From an uncultured Opitutia bacterium (GTDB taxonomy: Bacteria; Verrucomicrobiota; Verrucomicrobiia; Opitutales; UBA953): DNA of 64,000 nucleotides. The DNA lies in contig CAINMU010000010.1 in the NCBI GenBank assembly GCA_903850885.1, positions 1-64,000 of the forward strand. Reading direction: 5' to 3'. Both the position numbers and the translations under genes were made by a program. Of the stretch, positions 8,805-17,844 are shown piece by piece; within the stretch, counting starts at the first letter, position 1, and each line of letters begins with the position of its first letter. The notes beneath the pieces are model-generated. The model was not told the DNA's origin. It did no database searches and was given only the letters and a program-made list of their open reading frames with translations.

Positions 8805-10205
8805 ATGCCTTTATTCATGAGGTTAACCCCAACCTTGCTTGTACTGGCGTATTCATGGACGTTCGGTGCCCAACCTAATGTCGTTTTGATTATGTCGGAT
8901 GATATGGGATGGGCGGACCCTGGTTGCTACGGATCCAAACAGAACGCCACGCCTAACATCGATCAGTTAGCCCGCGAGGGACTGAGGTTCACGAGTTTTT
9001 ATGCGACCCAGGCCGTCTGCACCTCTTCGCGTTGCGCCTTGATGACGGGGTGTTACCCGAACCGGCTGGGCTTGGGTGGTACGGCCTTGGGGCCTAGTTC
9101 GAAAACAGGGCTAAACCCGAATGAACAAACCTTAGGTACGCTTCTGAGACAGGGCGGCTATCACACCGGCGTCGTGGGCAAGTGGCATTTAGGTGACCAA
9201 AAAATCTTCCTCCCTCCGGTCCATGGGTTCGACGAGTCACTCATTATTCCTTATTCGAACGACATGTGGCCGCAGGGATATTTCCCCGGTGACACAAGTC
9301 GCCAACAAAAATACCCCGAGCTCTACTGGTTCGTGGACGGGCATCGCTTCCACGCCGTCAATACCTTCGACGACATGGATACCCTCACGACGATGCAGGG
9401 CTTCCGGGCGACGAAGTTCATCCAAGATAACGCGGGGCGGGACAAACCCTTCTTCCTTTATCTGGCGACCTCGATGCCGCACACCCCTTTGGGGGCTTCC
9501 AAGGAATTCAAAGGCAAGGGCCCAACGCCTTACGCCGATACCATGGCCGATATCGACCATACCATCGGGGCGGTGATGCGCGTCCTGAAAGAGAAAAAGA
9601 TTGAAGGTAACACTATATTAATCTTCACCAGTGACAATGGACCTTGGCTCAATTTCGGCCGGCACGCCGGTTCGGCCGGTCATTTCCGCGAAGGGAAAGG
9701 TACGACTTTCGAAGGCGGCGTGAGAGTCCCTTGTATCGTACGTTGGCCAGGCGTCATCAAGCCGGGCACCACCACCGACGCCTTAGCAGGCAATCTCGAT
9801 TTCGTGCCCACCCTTGTGGAGGCCTGTGCCGTTGCGAAACCCAAGCTGGCCATTGATGGACAATCGTTCTTGGCCGTGCTTAAAGGTGAAGCCAAAGGGG
9901 TGCGCGAGGTCTTCGCCTATTTTTACGGCGATAAGCTGGAAGCCGTTCGTAAAGGTAAATGGAAGCTCCACCTTCCGCATACCTACCGCAGTTATGAGAA
10001 TATGATTCCGGCCGAGCACGACGGCAGCCCCGCCCAGACCCATCAGAGTAAGATTGATTTCGCTCTTTATAATCTGGAAACGGACGCCTCGGAAAAGATT
10101 AACCTCCTCGAAAGCTATCCTGATATCGTCAAGGAGCTGAAAGAGTTGGCCGACTCCGAACGCCGGAAGCTCGATGCGGGTAAGCGGCCCGTCGGTAAGA
10201 TTTAA
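8805..10205 (+). CDS. Sulfatase (arylsulfatase family), secreted
   Basis: VVLIMSDDMGWADPGCYG, AVCTSSRCALMTGCYPNR, GVVGKWHLGD, IFTSDNGPW. Confidence 0.93.
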   Translation: MPLFMRLTPTLLVLAYSWTFGAQPNVVLIMSDDMGWADPGCYGSKQNATPNIDQLAREGLRFTSFYATQAVCTSSRCALMTGCYPNRLGLGGTALGPSSKTGLNPNEQTLGTLLRQGGYHTGVVGKWHLGDQKIFLPPVHGFDESLIIPYSNDMWPQGYFPGDTSRQQKYPELYWFVDGHRFHAVNTFDDMDTLTTMQGFRATKFIQDNAGRDKPFFLYLATSMPHTPLGASKEFKGKGPTPYADTMADIDHTIGAVMRVLKEKKIEGNTILIFTSDNGPWLNFGRHAGSAGHFREGKGTTFEGGVRVPCIVRWPGVIKPGTTTDALAGNLDFVPTLVEACAVAKPKLAIDGQSFLAVLKGEAKGVREVFAYFYGDKLEAVRKGKWKLHLPHTYRSYENMIPAEHDGSPAQTHQSKIDFALYNLETDASEKINLLESYPDIVKELKELADSERRKLDAGKRPVGKI

Positions 10206-10210
10206 AAATC

Positions 10211-11377
10211 TCAGACGACTCCGGCGAGATCGAGGATGCGGTAGGCCATAATACCGAAGCCTGCGATGGCTACACTTAGGCAGAGCGCTCGACGTAGCGG
10301 CAACTGCGGGATGCGCGTGCGGGCAATTAAGGTCAGAACAAGCGCGACGGCCAGGATGACGGCGACCTGCGCCAGTTCGACCCCGAGATTGAACCCGACG
10401 AGAATTTTAACGATGCTCGCCCGATCCCAATCCTTTAATCGATCAGAAACCGCCGCCGCAAAACCTAAGCCGTGCACCAGCCCGAAGGTGGCAGGAATTA
10501 GTAACATCTGTCGATGGGAGGCCTTGCCGAGATAGGCCATCAAGCCGCCTAAACCTATGGTCAGGGCGATGACGGGTTCAATCCACAGGCCGACCTGACC
10601 GAGATAGCCTAAGGCCACAGCCGTCAAGGTGATGCTATGTCCCACCGTGAAAATGAGGGATCGACTCAGCGCCTGTCGGAGCGAGGCCGCGCCGAGAAAC
10701 ATCGCCATCATGAACAAGCAGTGATCCCAGCCGCTCGGAATCACATGGGCGAAGCCGTCGCCAAGCAATCCGACCAAGAAGGCTTTCACGTGAGCATACC
10801 AAGGCAGTTCATCGACCTGACCGCTCTTTTCATCACCGATGACGAAGTCGCCAGGCTCATGAGGAATCACTGCCATGACGACCTGGTATTCCATGCCACG
10901 TCGAAGATTGGTAAAGACCGTGCCCAGTTCCGCCGGGAAAAAGACCTCGACCTTAGTAGTGTCGGCGGGGATTTGTACTTCCGCCTTAACGTTCATCAAT
11001 ACCGGGTAGCGATCGGCTTCGCCTTGACGGGCGGATTGGGCTTTGATTTCAGCGGCCGTCGGAAAATTCAAAATCCTGACTGGTAAAACTTTTCCATCCG
11101 CCTTGATAACGAAACGTTCCTTGAACTTATCGGGGCGAAGAGCGTAGGCGGCGGGCAGCCGACCTTCGTCAAACATGAGGTCATCTAATTCCTGGACGGT
11201 CGCCTCTTTCGGCAGCTTGCCGACAAGGAAGGAAGGGATATCAAACTTGATGGTGAAACTAAACTTATTCTGTTCATCAAGCACGCCGATGCAGGAAGCT
11301 TCTTTCCATTCCGGGTGACCGAAACAGGCTGGAGCTACGAGCAGCCCAAAAGACAGGATGAGGAGGCGAAAAAGCAC
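10211..11377 (-). CDS. HupE/UreJ family membrane protein
   Basis: Signal peptide, then GWDHCLFMMAMFLGAASLRQALSRSLIFTVGHSITLTAVAL and LVHGLGFAAAV (HupE/UreJ-like GxDHxxF, HSxTL, HGxGFA). Confidence 0.82.
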   Translation of the reverse strand: MLFRLLILSFGLLVAPACFGHPEWKEASCIGVLDEQNKFSFTIKFDIPSFLVGKLPKEATVQELDDLMFDEGRLPAAYALRPDKFKERFVIKADGKVLPVRILNFPTAAEIKAQSARQGEADRYPVLMNVKAEVQIPADTTKVEVFFPAELGTVFTNLRRGMEYQVVMAVIPHEPGDFVIGDEKSGQVDELPWYAHVKAFLVGLLGDGFAHVIPSGWDHCLFMMAMFLGAASLRQALSRSLIFTVGHSITLTAVALGYLGQVGLWIEPVIALTIGLGGLMAYLGKASHRQMLLIPATFGLVHGLGFAAAVSDRLKDWDRASIVKILVGFNLGVELAQVAVILAVALVLTLIARTRIPQLPLRRALCLSVAIAGFGIMAYRILDLAGVV

Positions 11378-11427
11378 GAACCAGATGGGTTATCTATCTG
11401 GACGCCTAAATCCAACCCAAACTAGCC

Positions 11428-12147
11428 TTACTTGGCCGGGCGAGCCGGCGGGGTTTCGGCGGCCTCATTCGGGCGGTCGCTTTTACGGGCCGGCCGCTTT
11501 TCTTCTTCATCAGAGGCTCCGGCGGTCCTCGTGTAAATGACGCTCAGATCTGCCGTACCTAAGATTTTACCTTTAACGGCGGCCAAAAGCACTTCCGCCG
11601 TGATGGGCTGGATGGCGTTCTTCAAGTCTGGCTTCGCGGATAAGGCGAAGAGCGTGAGGATGTATTTTTTTGCACCAGGTCCCTTGGAGTGGGGTGGGGC
11701 GTATTCGAGGCGATTGTGGACGGTGCTTTTGCCCATGGTGCCGAAATCTTGCACGTTCTTGGCTACGGAACTAACCGTCGGTGCGATATCGTACATGATC
11801 CAATATATCTTGGTCTTATTTTCGGGATCAAGGTGATGCATGATGAGCGCATAACTCTGGGTGCCTTGCGGCGCGTTGGTCCAAGCGAGGGGAGGGCTGG
11901 CGCTTTCTCCGTCGCCCGTGAACTCTTTCGGTAAATCGCCCCCGTCTTTGACGGCGGGACTGGTAAGAGTAAAGTTCCCGGCCGGCTTGCCGGTGGGCTT
12001 AGCCGCGGTCACGAAATCAGTCCCAGCAGGAGACTCCAATTTCTTGCCCTGACCTTTACCCTTTTCGGTCGGCCCCGCGGCTGAGAGAGGATTCAAGAGA
12101 CAAAAGATGCCAACGAGCAGGACGAGGTTACGGAGTGATGGTCGCAT
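11428..12147 (-). CDS. YbhB/YbcL (PEBP, Raf kinase inhibitor-like) family protein, secreted
   Basis: SPPLAWTNAPQGTQSYALIMHHLDPENKTKIYWIMYDI ... GPGAKKYILTLFALSAKPDL. Confidence 0.85.
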   Translation of the reverse strand: MRPSLRNLVLLVGIFCLLNPLSAAGPTEKGKGQGKKLESPAGTDFVTAAKPTGKPAGNFTLTSPAVKDGGDLPKEFTGDGESASPPLAWTNAPQGTQSYALIMHHLDPENKTKIYWIMYDIAPTVSSVAKNVQDFGTMGKSTVHNRLEYAPPHSKGPGAKKYILTLFALSAKPDLKNAIQPITAEVLLAAVKGKILGTADLSVIYTRTAGASDEEEKRPARKSDRPNEAAETPPARPAK

Positions 12148-12207
12148 TTGATGAGGGGTGATGATTATAACAAAAAACAGGTTAAGATGAAATTAAGGGA
12201 GAGGGAT

Positions 12208-13527
12208 TTACTTGGTGGCACCCTTACCGCCCGCACCTTTGCCGCCGCCTTTTTTACCACCACCGGGTCCGCCCATTTGACGGTTAGGTGCGGCCGGCAG
12301 GCCTTTTTTAAGTTCATCTAATTTAGCGCCAAGTTTGGCGGCGAGCTCGGGTTGCTTCGCCCATTCGTCCTTGGTTTCAGAGATATCGGTGGAAAGATTG
12401 AAGAGGGAACGCTTGCCGTCACCAAACTCGATGAGCTTCCAATCGCCGTCAAAAAGGGCGATATCATGTGAAGCGATTAAAAAAGGCTTCCGCTCGATGG
12501 CCTTACCTGAACTAATCGCCTGCCACTGGCTGACGCCGTCTAATTTCGCATCGGGGCCAAGCGGTAAGCCGATGGCATGCAGTAAAGTAGGGTAGAGGTC
12601 ATTCATGGCTACGGCATGCTGGGTCGCCACCCCTACGGGGGTATGGCCTGGCCAACGGACGATCGCTGGGGTGCGGATACCACCTTCGTAGATCGTCGCT
12701 TTGAAATTATTAAGCGGTAAATTGGAACCGGTCCGCTGAGGTGCGCCGTTATCTGAGCAAAAGATGACTAGGGTATTATTCCGGATGCCCTGTTCGTCCA
12801 AGGCCGCCAAGACCCGACCGATACCGATATCCAGCCCCTCGACCACGGCTCCGTAGAGCCCGTCTGACTTATGTTTTTCAATCAGTTCGGGCGGAGCGGC
12901 CAGATCGATGTGCGGAGCGTTAAAAGCAACTTGGAGGAAAAATGGGCGAGATTTATCACGCGCCTTTATCTGCTTAACCGCATCATCGGCAAAAAGGTAA
13001 GTGGTATAGCCGACCTCCTCAATCTGCTTACCGTCACGCTGCCAGTCCGGCTTGCCCCGTTTATCAGTGTGTTTAAAGTAATCTAATTCGGCGCTCAGGA
13101 AACCGTAAAAGTGATCGAAACCGTAGGTTGTCGGCCCGTTATTATTTCCCAAATGCCATTTTCCGATGAGCGAAGTTTGGTAGCCTAGGCTTTTTAATTT
13201 GGCTGGAAGCGTGACGACCGTCTTCGGCATACCCTGTTGGCCTGGCCCCATGACGTCGACGATGCCGAAACGTCGCGGCATATTGCCAGAAAGCAGGGCG
13301 GCGCGCGCCGGACTGCACACCGGATAGGTGTAGAAGCGCTGAAGATCGATACCTTCTTTAGCCAGTTTATTGATGACGGGCGTGACTCGCTTGGGGTTAC
13401 GATAACCGACATCATTCCAGCCTAAATCATCCGCGAGCAAGATGAGGATGTTAGGTGCGTTGCGCTGAACCTGAGCCGGAGCGGCGACCAAGCCGACTAG
13501 GCTTAAAAACAGGAGGAGGTGGCGCAT
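12208..13527 (-). CDS. Sulfatase, secreted, with Gly/Lys-rich C-terminal tail
   Basis: ILILLADDLGWNDVGY, PVCSPARAALLSG (canonical C-x-P-x-R), LIGKWHLG, IFCSDNGAP; tail GGPGGGKKGGGKGAGGKGATK. Confidence 0.93.
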   Translation of the reverse strand: MRHLLLFLSLVGLVAAPAQVQRNAPNILILLADDLGWNDVGYRNPKRVTPVINKLAKEGIDLQRFYTYPVCSPARAALLSGNMPRRFGIVDVMGPGQQGMPKTVVTLPAKLKSLGYQTSLIGKWHLGNNNGPTTYGFDHFYGFLSAELDYFKHTDKRGKPDWQRDGKQIEEVGYTTYLFADDAVKQIKARDKSRPFFLQVAFNAPHIDLAAPPELIEKHKSDGLYGAVVEGLDIGIGRVLAALDEQGIRNNTLVIFCSDNGAPQRTGSNLPLNNFKATIYEGGIRTPAIVRWPGHTPVGVATQHAVAMNDLYPTLLHAIGLPLGPDAKLDGVSQWQAISSGKAIERKPFLIASHDIALFDGDWKLIEFGDGKRSLFNLSTDISETKDEWAKQPELAAKLGAKLDELKKGLPAAPNRQMGGPGGGKKGGGKGAGGKGATK

Positions 13528-13533
13528 CGCAGA

Positions 13534-14577
13534 TTATTTACCGCCAGGAGAACCGCCTCCTGAGGGTGGACCTTTCTTACCGTCGCCGCCTTTGCCGCCT
13601 TTGCCACCCTTGCCGCCGTCGCCGCCGGTCTTGGTAGCATCACAGACGTCGACGTCGCCAAGTGAAGCCGTGCCCAAAGGGCCTTTGAATCCGCCAAGGA
13701 TGTAGGGCCAATCGTTGCTGACGTGATAATGGTAACCCAGACTGTCGTGCTTGTGGCCATGGATAGCGTCTAAGCCCTTAGGGGCGGAGCCATCGGGTTC
13801 GGTGGGCGCCCGAACTGGAAAACCGTCTAAAGCAAACCCGACGACCTTGCCGGATTTATCGTTATTCATGACGGAGGGAGCGCGGTGGTAATGGTATTCG
13901 TGTCCGAAGCCGGTGTGACCGCCCTGAGGGTCAAGGGGCGCGATATTTTGAAAGGCAGTGATGCGATCAACGGGCTCAGGCGGGAAGAAGCGCACGCCAT
14001 TGACGCTGATGCCCAATCCAGAACGCGGGGAGAACTTAGCCTGTCGAAGCATGGTGACCTTGGCGGACGCCTTCGGATTCTTGGGTAAGAAAAGCGTGAC
14101 GATTTGTTCGCTGGGTTGCAGGTCGATGACCGAGTTAATGACGCCATCAGCCTTGGCTTGTTCAAACGTCCAACCCGCGAGTTCCTGACGGGCGACCTTG
14201 TCGAACTCCGTCCGGTTTTTGGTCTTATGCACCGTGCCATCCGCTTCGAACATATTCCATCCGCGCGTATTCAAGAGCTTCAGGTAGGTCGCGTCGACGC
14301 GGTAGAGTTTCTTGTCGACCGTGTCTTCCCAAAAGCCGCCTTGGTCATTCAGGGTGTTGGGTGCCCAAGGGCCCATGGCGTGATCCCACGGAATTGAGCG
14401 CACCACGATTTTATAAACAGTCGCCTTAGAACCATCCGAGAGCGTACCTTCGATTTCGGTGATGGGCTTAACCAGCGAACGCTTATCAAATATCGAGACC
14501 AAGTTGACACCCGTTGCGCCTTCACACAGGGCACAGCAGGCTATTATTAAAAATACTGAGGGGGTAAGTAGTTTCAT
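13534..14577 (-). CDS. YHYH domain protein with Gly/Lys-rich C-terminal tail
   Basis: HEYHYHRAPS ... VVGFALDGFPVRAP ... LGYHYHVSNDWPYILGGFKG; tail GGDGGKGGKGGKGGDGKKGPPSGGGSPGGK. Confidence 0.88.
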   Translation of the reverse strand: MKLLTPSVFLIIACCALCEGATGVNLVSIFDKRSLVKPITEIEGTLSDGSKATVYKIVVRSIPWDHAMGPWAPNTLNDQGGFWEDTVDKKLYRVDATYLKLLNTRGWNMFEADGTVHKTKNRTEFDKVARQELAGWTFEQAKADGVINSVIDLQPSEQIVTLFLPKNPKASAKVTMLRQAKFSPRSGLGISVNGVRFFPPEPVDRITAFQNIAPLDPQGGHTGFGHEYHYHRAPSVMNNDKSGKVVGFALDGFPVRAPTEPDGSAPKGLDAIHGHKHDSLGYHYHVSNDWPYILGGFKGPLGTASLGDVDVCDATKTGGDGGKGGKGGKGGDGKKGPPSGGGSPGGK

Positions 14578-14659
14578 AGGAGCAGGGCGAGGTAAGGGTC
14601 ACAAGTTTACCAGTTAGGAGATTAAGCCGGCATTAAGCGCCATTTAAAAGGTGAACTGC

Positions 14660-15472
14660 TTAAGGCGCCTTGCGTTTCGTCCGCCGAAGCGTCGCGGGGT
14701 CATAGGTGACCTTATCCATGAAAAGTCCACGGGCAGGGGCCGTGGGGACTTCCGCCGTAATAATATGTTCTTCGCGATAGGCGGCCAAGCGTTCGGGAGG
14801 CATCTTATGATCGCCGACGCGAAGCAGCCCACCGACGAGGCGTCGCACCATTTTATAAAGAAAGCCACTTCCTTCCGTGATGATGGTAATCCGGGGGCCT
14901 TTGATTCGGACATCGAGCCGACGTAGGTCTTTCACCGGATTCTCCTTCTCCATGCATTGGCCGTGATTGGCGCCAAAGGCGATGAAGTTATGTTTTCCGA
15001 CCAGTAATTTAGCCGCCTTACGCATGGCGGCGATATCCATGATTTTCTTACCCGTACCGAGGCAATACCTTGCCTCCCAGGGTGGGGGATAGCCGTGGCA
15101 GACTTCGTAGCGATAGCGCTTTCCGATAGCGGAATAACGGGCGTGAAAAGCAGAAGGGACGCGCCGGAGCTGCGTGACCAAAAGGCCCTTTTGGTCGCAG
15201 GAATTAATGGCGTGAACCAAGAGCTTAGGCGGGTGCGGCCAAAAAGCGTCAAAGTGAAAAGTCTGGCCGACGCTATGCACGCCTGAATCCGTCCGACCAC
15301 TGCCATGGATCGTGATCGGTTTCTTCAAGATGCGCGAAAGCCGACCCTCGAGTTCGCTTTGGATTGACCCATGGCTGGTCTGGATTTGCCAGCCGATATA
15401 ATCCGTTCCGTCGTAAGCCACGGTGGCCAAAAAACGTTCATCTTTTACGACCGTCGGTTTTTTCTTAGCCAT
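14660..15472 (-). CDS. truA: tRNA pseudouridine synthase A
   Basis: VAYDGTDYIGWQIQ, GSGRTDSGVHSVGQTFHFD, GSGFLYKMVRRLVGGLLRVG. Confidence 0.93.
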   Translation of the reverse strand: MAKKKPTVVKDERFLATVAYDGTDYIGWQIQTSHGSIQSELEGRLSRILKKPITIHGSGRTDSGVHSVGQTFHFDAFWPHPPKLLVHAINSCDQKGLLVTQLRRVPSAFHARYSAIGKRYRYEVCHGYPPPWEARYCLGTGKKIMDIAAMRKAAKLLVGKHNFIAFGANHGQCMEKENPVKDLRRLDVRIKGPRITIITEGSGFLYKMVRRLVGGLLRVGDHKMPPERLAAYREEHIITAEVPTAPARGLFMDKVTYDPATLRRTKRKAP

Positions 15473-15476
15473 CGGA

Positions 15477-15923
15477 TCAGGCGAGGTTTGTTCCGATACC
15501 CCGACTATTCAGGTAATCTTGCAACAGGACGGCGGCAGCCCGGGAATCGCGCTCGCCGGAGCGGGCTTGGTCTTGCCGTTCCTTACTGGAGCGTGGCTTA
15601 CGGCCGCCCATCTCATCAGCAGCGAGGCTGGTCAAGGCCTCGTCGATTTTTTCGATAGGAAGTTGAAAACGCCGGGCAAGCTCAAGGGCGAAGGCATCAA
15701 CTTCATCGCAACGCTTGGTCCGTTCGCCTTCCACGGACAGGGGGTAGCCGAGGACGATCTGGGTTACGTGAAGTCGGGAAATTTCGTGGGCGATTTGGTT
15801 GAACCTCTCAGCGAGTTCGGGAGCGGTCGCCGCCGGAAGGGCAAAGGCGAAGCCCAGTTCATCGGCATGGCTGAGCCCAATTCGCTTTGAACCATAATCA
15901 ATGCCGAGGAAGACTTTTGCCAC
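15477..15923 (-). CDS. ruvX: Putative pre-16S rRNA nuclease / Holliday junction resolvase-like
   Basis: FLGIDYGSKRIGLSHAD, VLGYPLSVEGERTKRCDEVDAFALELARRF, IDEALTS. Confidence 0.88.
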   Translation of the reverse strand: MAKVFLGIDYGSKRIGLSHADELGFAFALPAATAPELAERFNQIAHEISRLHVTQIVLGYPLSVEGERTKRCDEVDAFALELARRFQLPIEKIDEALTSLAADEMGGRKPRSSKERQDQARSGERDSRAAAVLLQDYLNSRGIGTNLA

Positions 15924-16021
15924 GACCCCACCGTGGAGAGGTTTAAAAATATTTCAATCCGACACCTTCGTTGCCTTGGGAGGAGTTTGACACCCTTGGC
16001 CAGGTGTCTTCCACTGAGACG

Positions 16022-17167
16022 ATGGCAGCGAATGCACCTTTGAACGGCCACGAACGTGCCTTGTATGCCCGTCAGATAAGGCTGCCGGAAGTCGGGGAGG
16101 GTGGCCAAGTCAAAATCAGGGACGCGAAGGTTTTAATCTTAGGCGCTGGCGGCCTGGGCTCGCCCGTCGCCCTCTATCTCGCCTCTGCCGGTGTGAGTAC
16201 CCTCGGCATCGCCGATCCGGACAAAGTCGAGCTTTCTAATCTTCACCGCCAAATCATTCACGGCTTCGACACCTTAGGGCTACCCAAGACGATTTCAGCC
16301 GCCGAGGCCCTGTTGGAAATAAATCCAGGTCTACAAGTCGCACTGCATCCCGAAGGCCTGACGCTCGAAAATGCCGAGAGTCTGATCGGTCGCTATGACC
16401 TCGTGGTCGACGGGACGGATAATTTCGCGACCCGTTTTTTAGCCGCTGACATCTGTACATTAGCCCAGAAACCTTTAGTACATGGTAGCGTTCTGCGCTC
16501 GGAGGGCCAAGTCGGCGTCTTCCTTCCTCGGGTCGGGTGTTATCGTTGCGTCTATCCCGTCATGCCGGATGCATCAACCGTCCCGACTTGTGCCGATGCC
16601 GGAGTCTTCGGAGCTACTTGCGGGGTCATCGGCTCATGGATGGCCGCCGAAGTCTTTGCGATCATCCTCGGCCGCCGCGTGGCTTCCCGGCTGATGGTCG
16701 TGGATATCTCCGCCGGTACCTCCAAGGTTTTAAACCTGGCACGCGATGCGTCGTGTCCCGCTTGTGGCGATAAGCCTTCTATCCTTGGCATCGAAGCGTC
16801 GCGCTATGCGGCCACGGTTTGTTCGCCACCTCCTTCCATGACCGCCACTCCCTTAGAGGTCAGCATCGAACAAGCTGCCCAACTTTTAGCCAGCGCTACG
16901 CCGCCGCTGCTGATCGACGTCCGCGAACCGGACGAAGCTCGTATTTGTAATATTGCGGGAGCTCGACTCATTCCGATGGGAATGATCCCAGAGCGTTTGG
17001 CTGAAATCCCCCAAGACCGTCTCGTTTTGATTCACTGCCATCATGGGGGACGGAGCCTGCGCGTTACCCAGTTTTTAAGGGCCAAAGGCTACACCCAAGT
17101 GTCCAATGTGCTGGGGGGGATTAACGCTTGGGCCCTAAAAATCGATGCTACGGTGGCCCGCTACTAG
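16022..17167 (+). CDS. ThiF/MoeB family adenylyltransferase with C-terminal rhodanese domain
   Basis: RYARQIRLPEVGEGGQ-like start, VLILGAGGLGSPVALYLASAGV, DGTDNFATRF, C-terminal LIDVREPDEARI...LIHCHHGGRS. Confidence 0.92.
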   Translation: MAANAPLNGHERALYARQIRLPEVGEGGQVKIRDAKVLILGAGGLGSPVALYLASAGVSTLGIADPDKVELSNLHRQIIHGFDTLGLPKTISAAEALLEINPGLQVALHPEGLTLENAESLIGRYDLVVDGTDNFATRFLAADICTLAQKPLVHGSVLRSEGQVGVFLPRVGCYRCVYPVMPDASTVPTCADAGVFGATCGVIGSWMAAEVFAIILGRRVASRLMVVDISAGTSKVLNLARDASCPACGDKPSILGIEASRYAATVCSPPPSMTATPLEVSIEQAAQLLASATPPLLIDVREPDEARICNIAGARLIPMGMIPERLAEIPQDRLVLIHCHHGGRSLRVTQFLRAKGYTQVSNVLGGINAWALKIDATVARY

Positions 17168-17219
17168 GCCAGTCAAGGCTTGCCGACCTCGCACCGCCCT
17201 TCTTAATTCCTGCTTAACC

Positions 17220-17834
17220 ATGAAGCGCCTCTCTCTTCTCCTTGCAGCCTCCGCCCTCCTTGTGGGTTGTGGTCCCTCTCGCTTACCTTCCGATTTCAAC
17301 CAAAACGGGGCAAGCAATGGTGCCGATAGTTTAGACCACCGACCAGCTGGCTTTGATCGGATGGCCGATGCAATCCGCTCAGGCAACATTCCTCCTGAAG
17401 CCATCTTAGCGACCGTCTACTTTGATTTCGATAAATACACCGTTGAAGCCAAGGAACGCTCTAAGCTTGATGGCATCGCGGCCAAAGCCAAAGGAACCAA
17501 ATTGATTATCGCGGGTTACACGGACCAATTCGGTACGGAAGAATATAACCTAGGCCTTTCGGACCGTCGCGCCCAATCCGCTCGCGATTACCTGACGAAG
17601 CTCGGTTCTAACCAGGCGAACATCGAAGTCATGGCCTTGGGAGAACAGCAAGCCGACAAGAGCGCCGCCGGACGTCAATCGGGTTCCAAGGATCGCAAGG
17701 CCGTCATCGTGGATGTTAACTATTCTGGCGTCATCACCTCAGGCGCAGGAAAAGTCGCCCCGAGCACAACCGCGGCGCCGAAAGCACCTGCCCCATCAGG
17801 AGGCCCGACTCCCGCACCGGTCTCTGCCCTCTGA
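17220..17834 (+). CDS. pal: OmpA-family peptidoglycan-associated lipoprotein
   Basis: Lipobox LLVGCGPS; TVYFDFDKYTVEAKERSKLDGIA...GYTDQFGTEEYNLGLSDRRAQSARDYL. Confidence 0.88.
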   Translation: MKRLSLLLAASALLVGCGPSRLPSDFNQNGASNGADSLDHRPAGFDRMADAIRSGNIPPEAILATVYFDFDKYTVEAKERSKLDGIAAKAKGTKLIIAGYTDQFGTEEYNLGLSDRRAQSARDYLTKLGSNQANIEVMALGEQQADKSAAGRQSGSKDRKAVIVDVNYSGVITSGAGKVAPSTTAAPKAPAPSGGPTPAPVSAL

Positions 17835-17844
17835 GAAAAGCAGC

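Noticed and set aside
13583-13628. Tandem 9-nt GCCGCCTTT-like repeats considered as a DNA repeat/CRISPR-like array
   Set aside because: They encode the GGK tail of the YHYH protein; too short, with no spacer structure.
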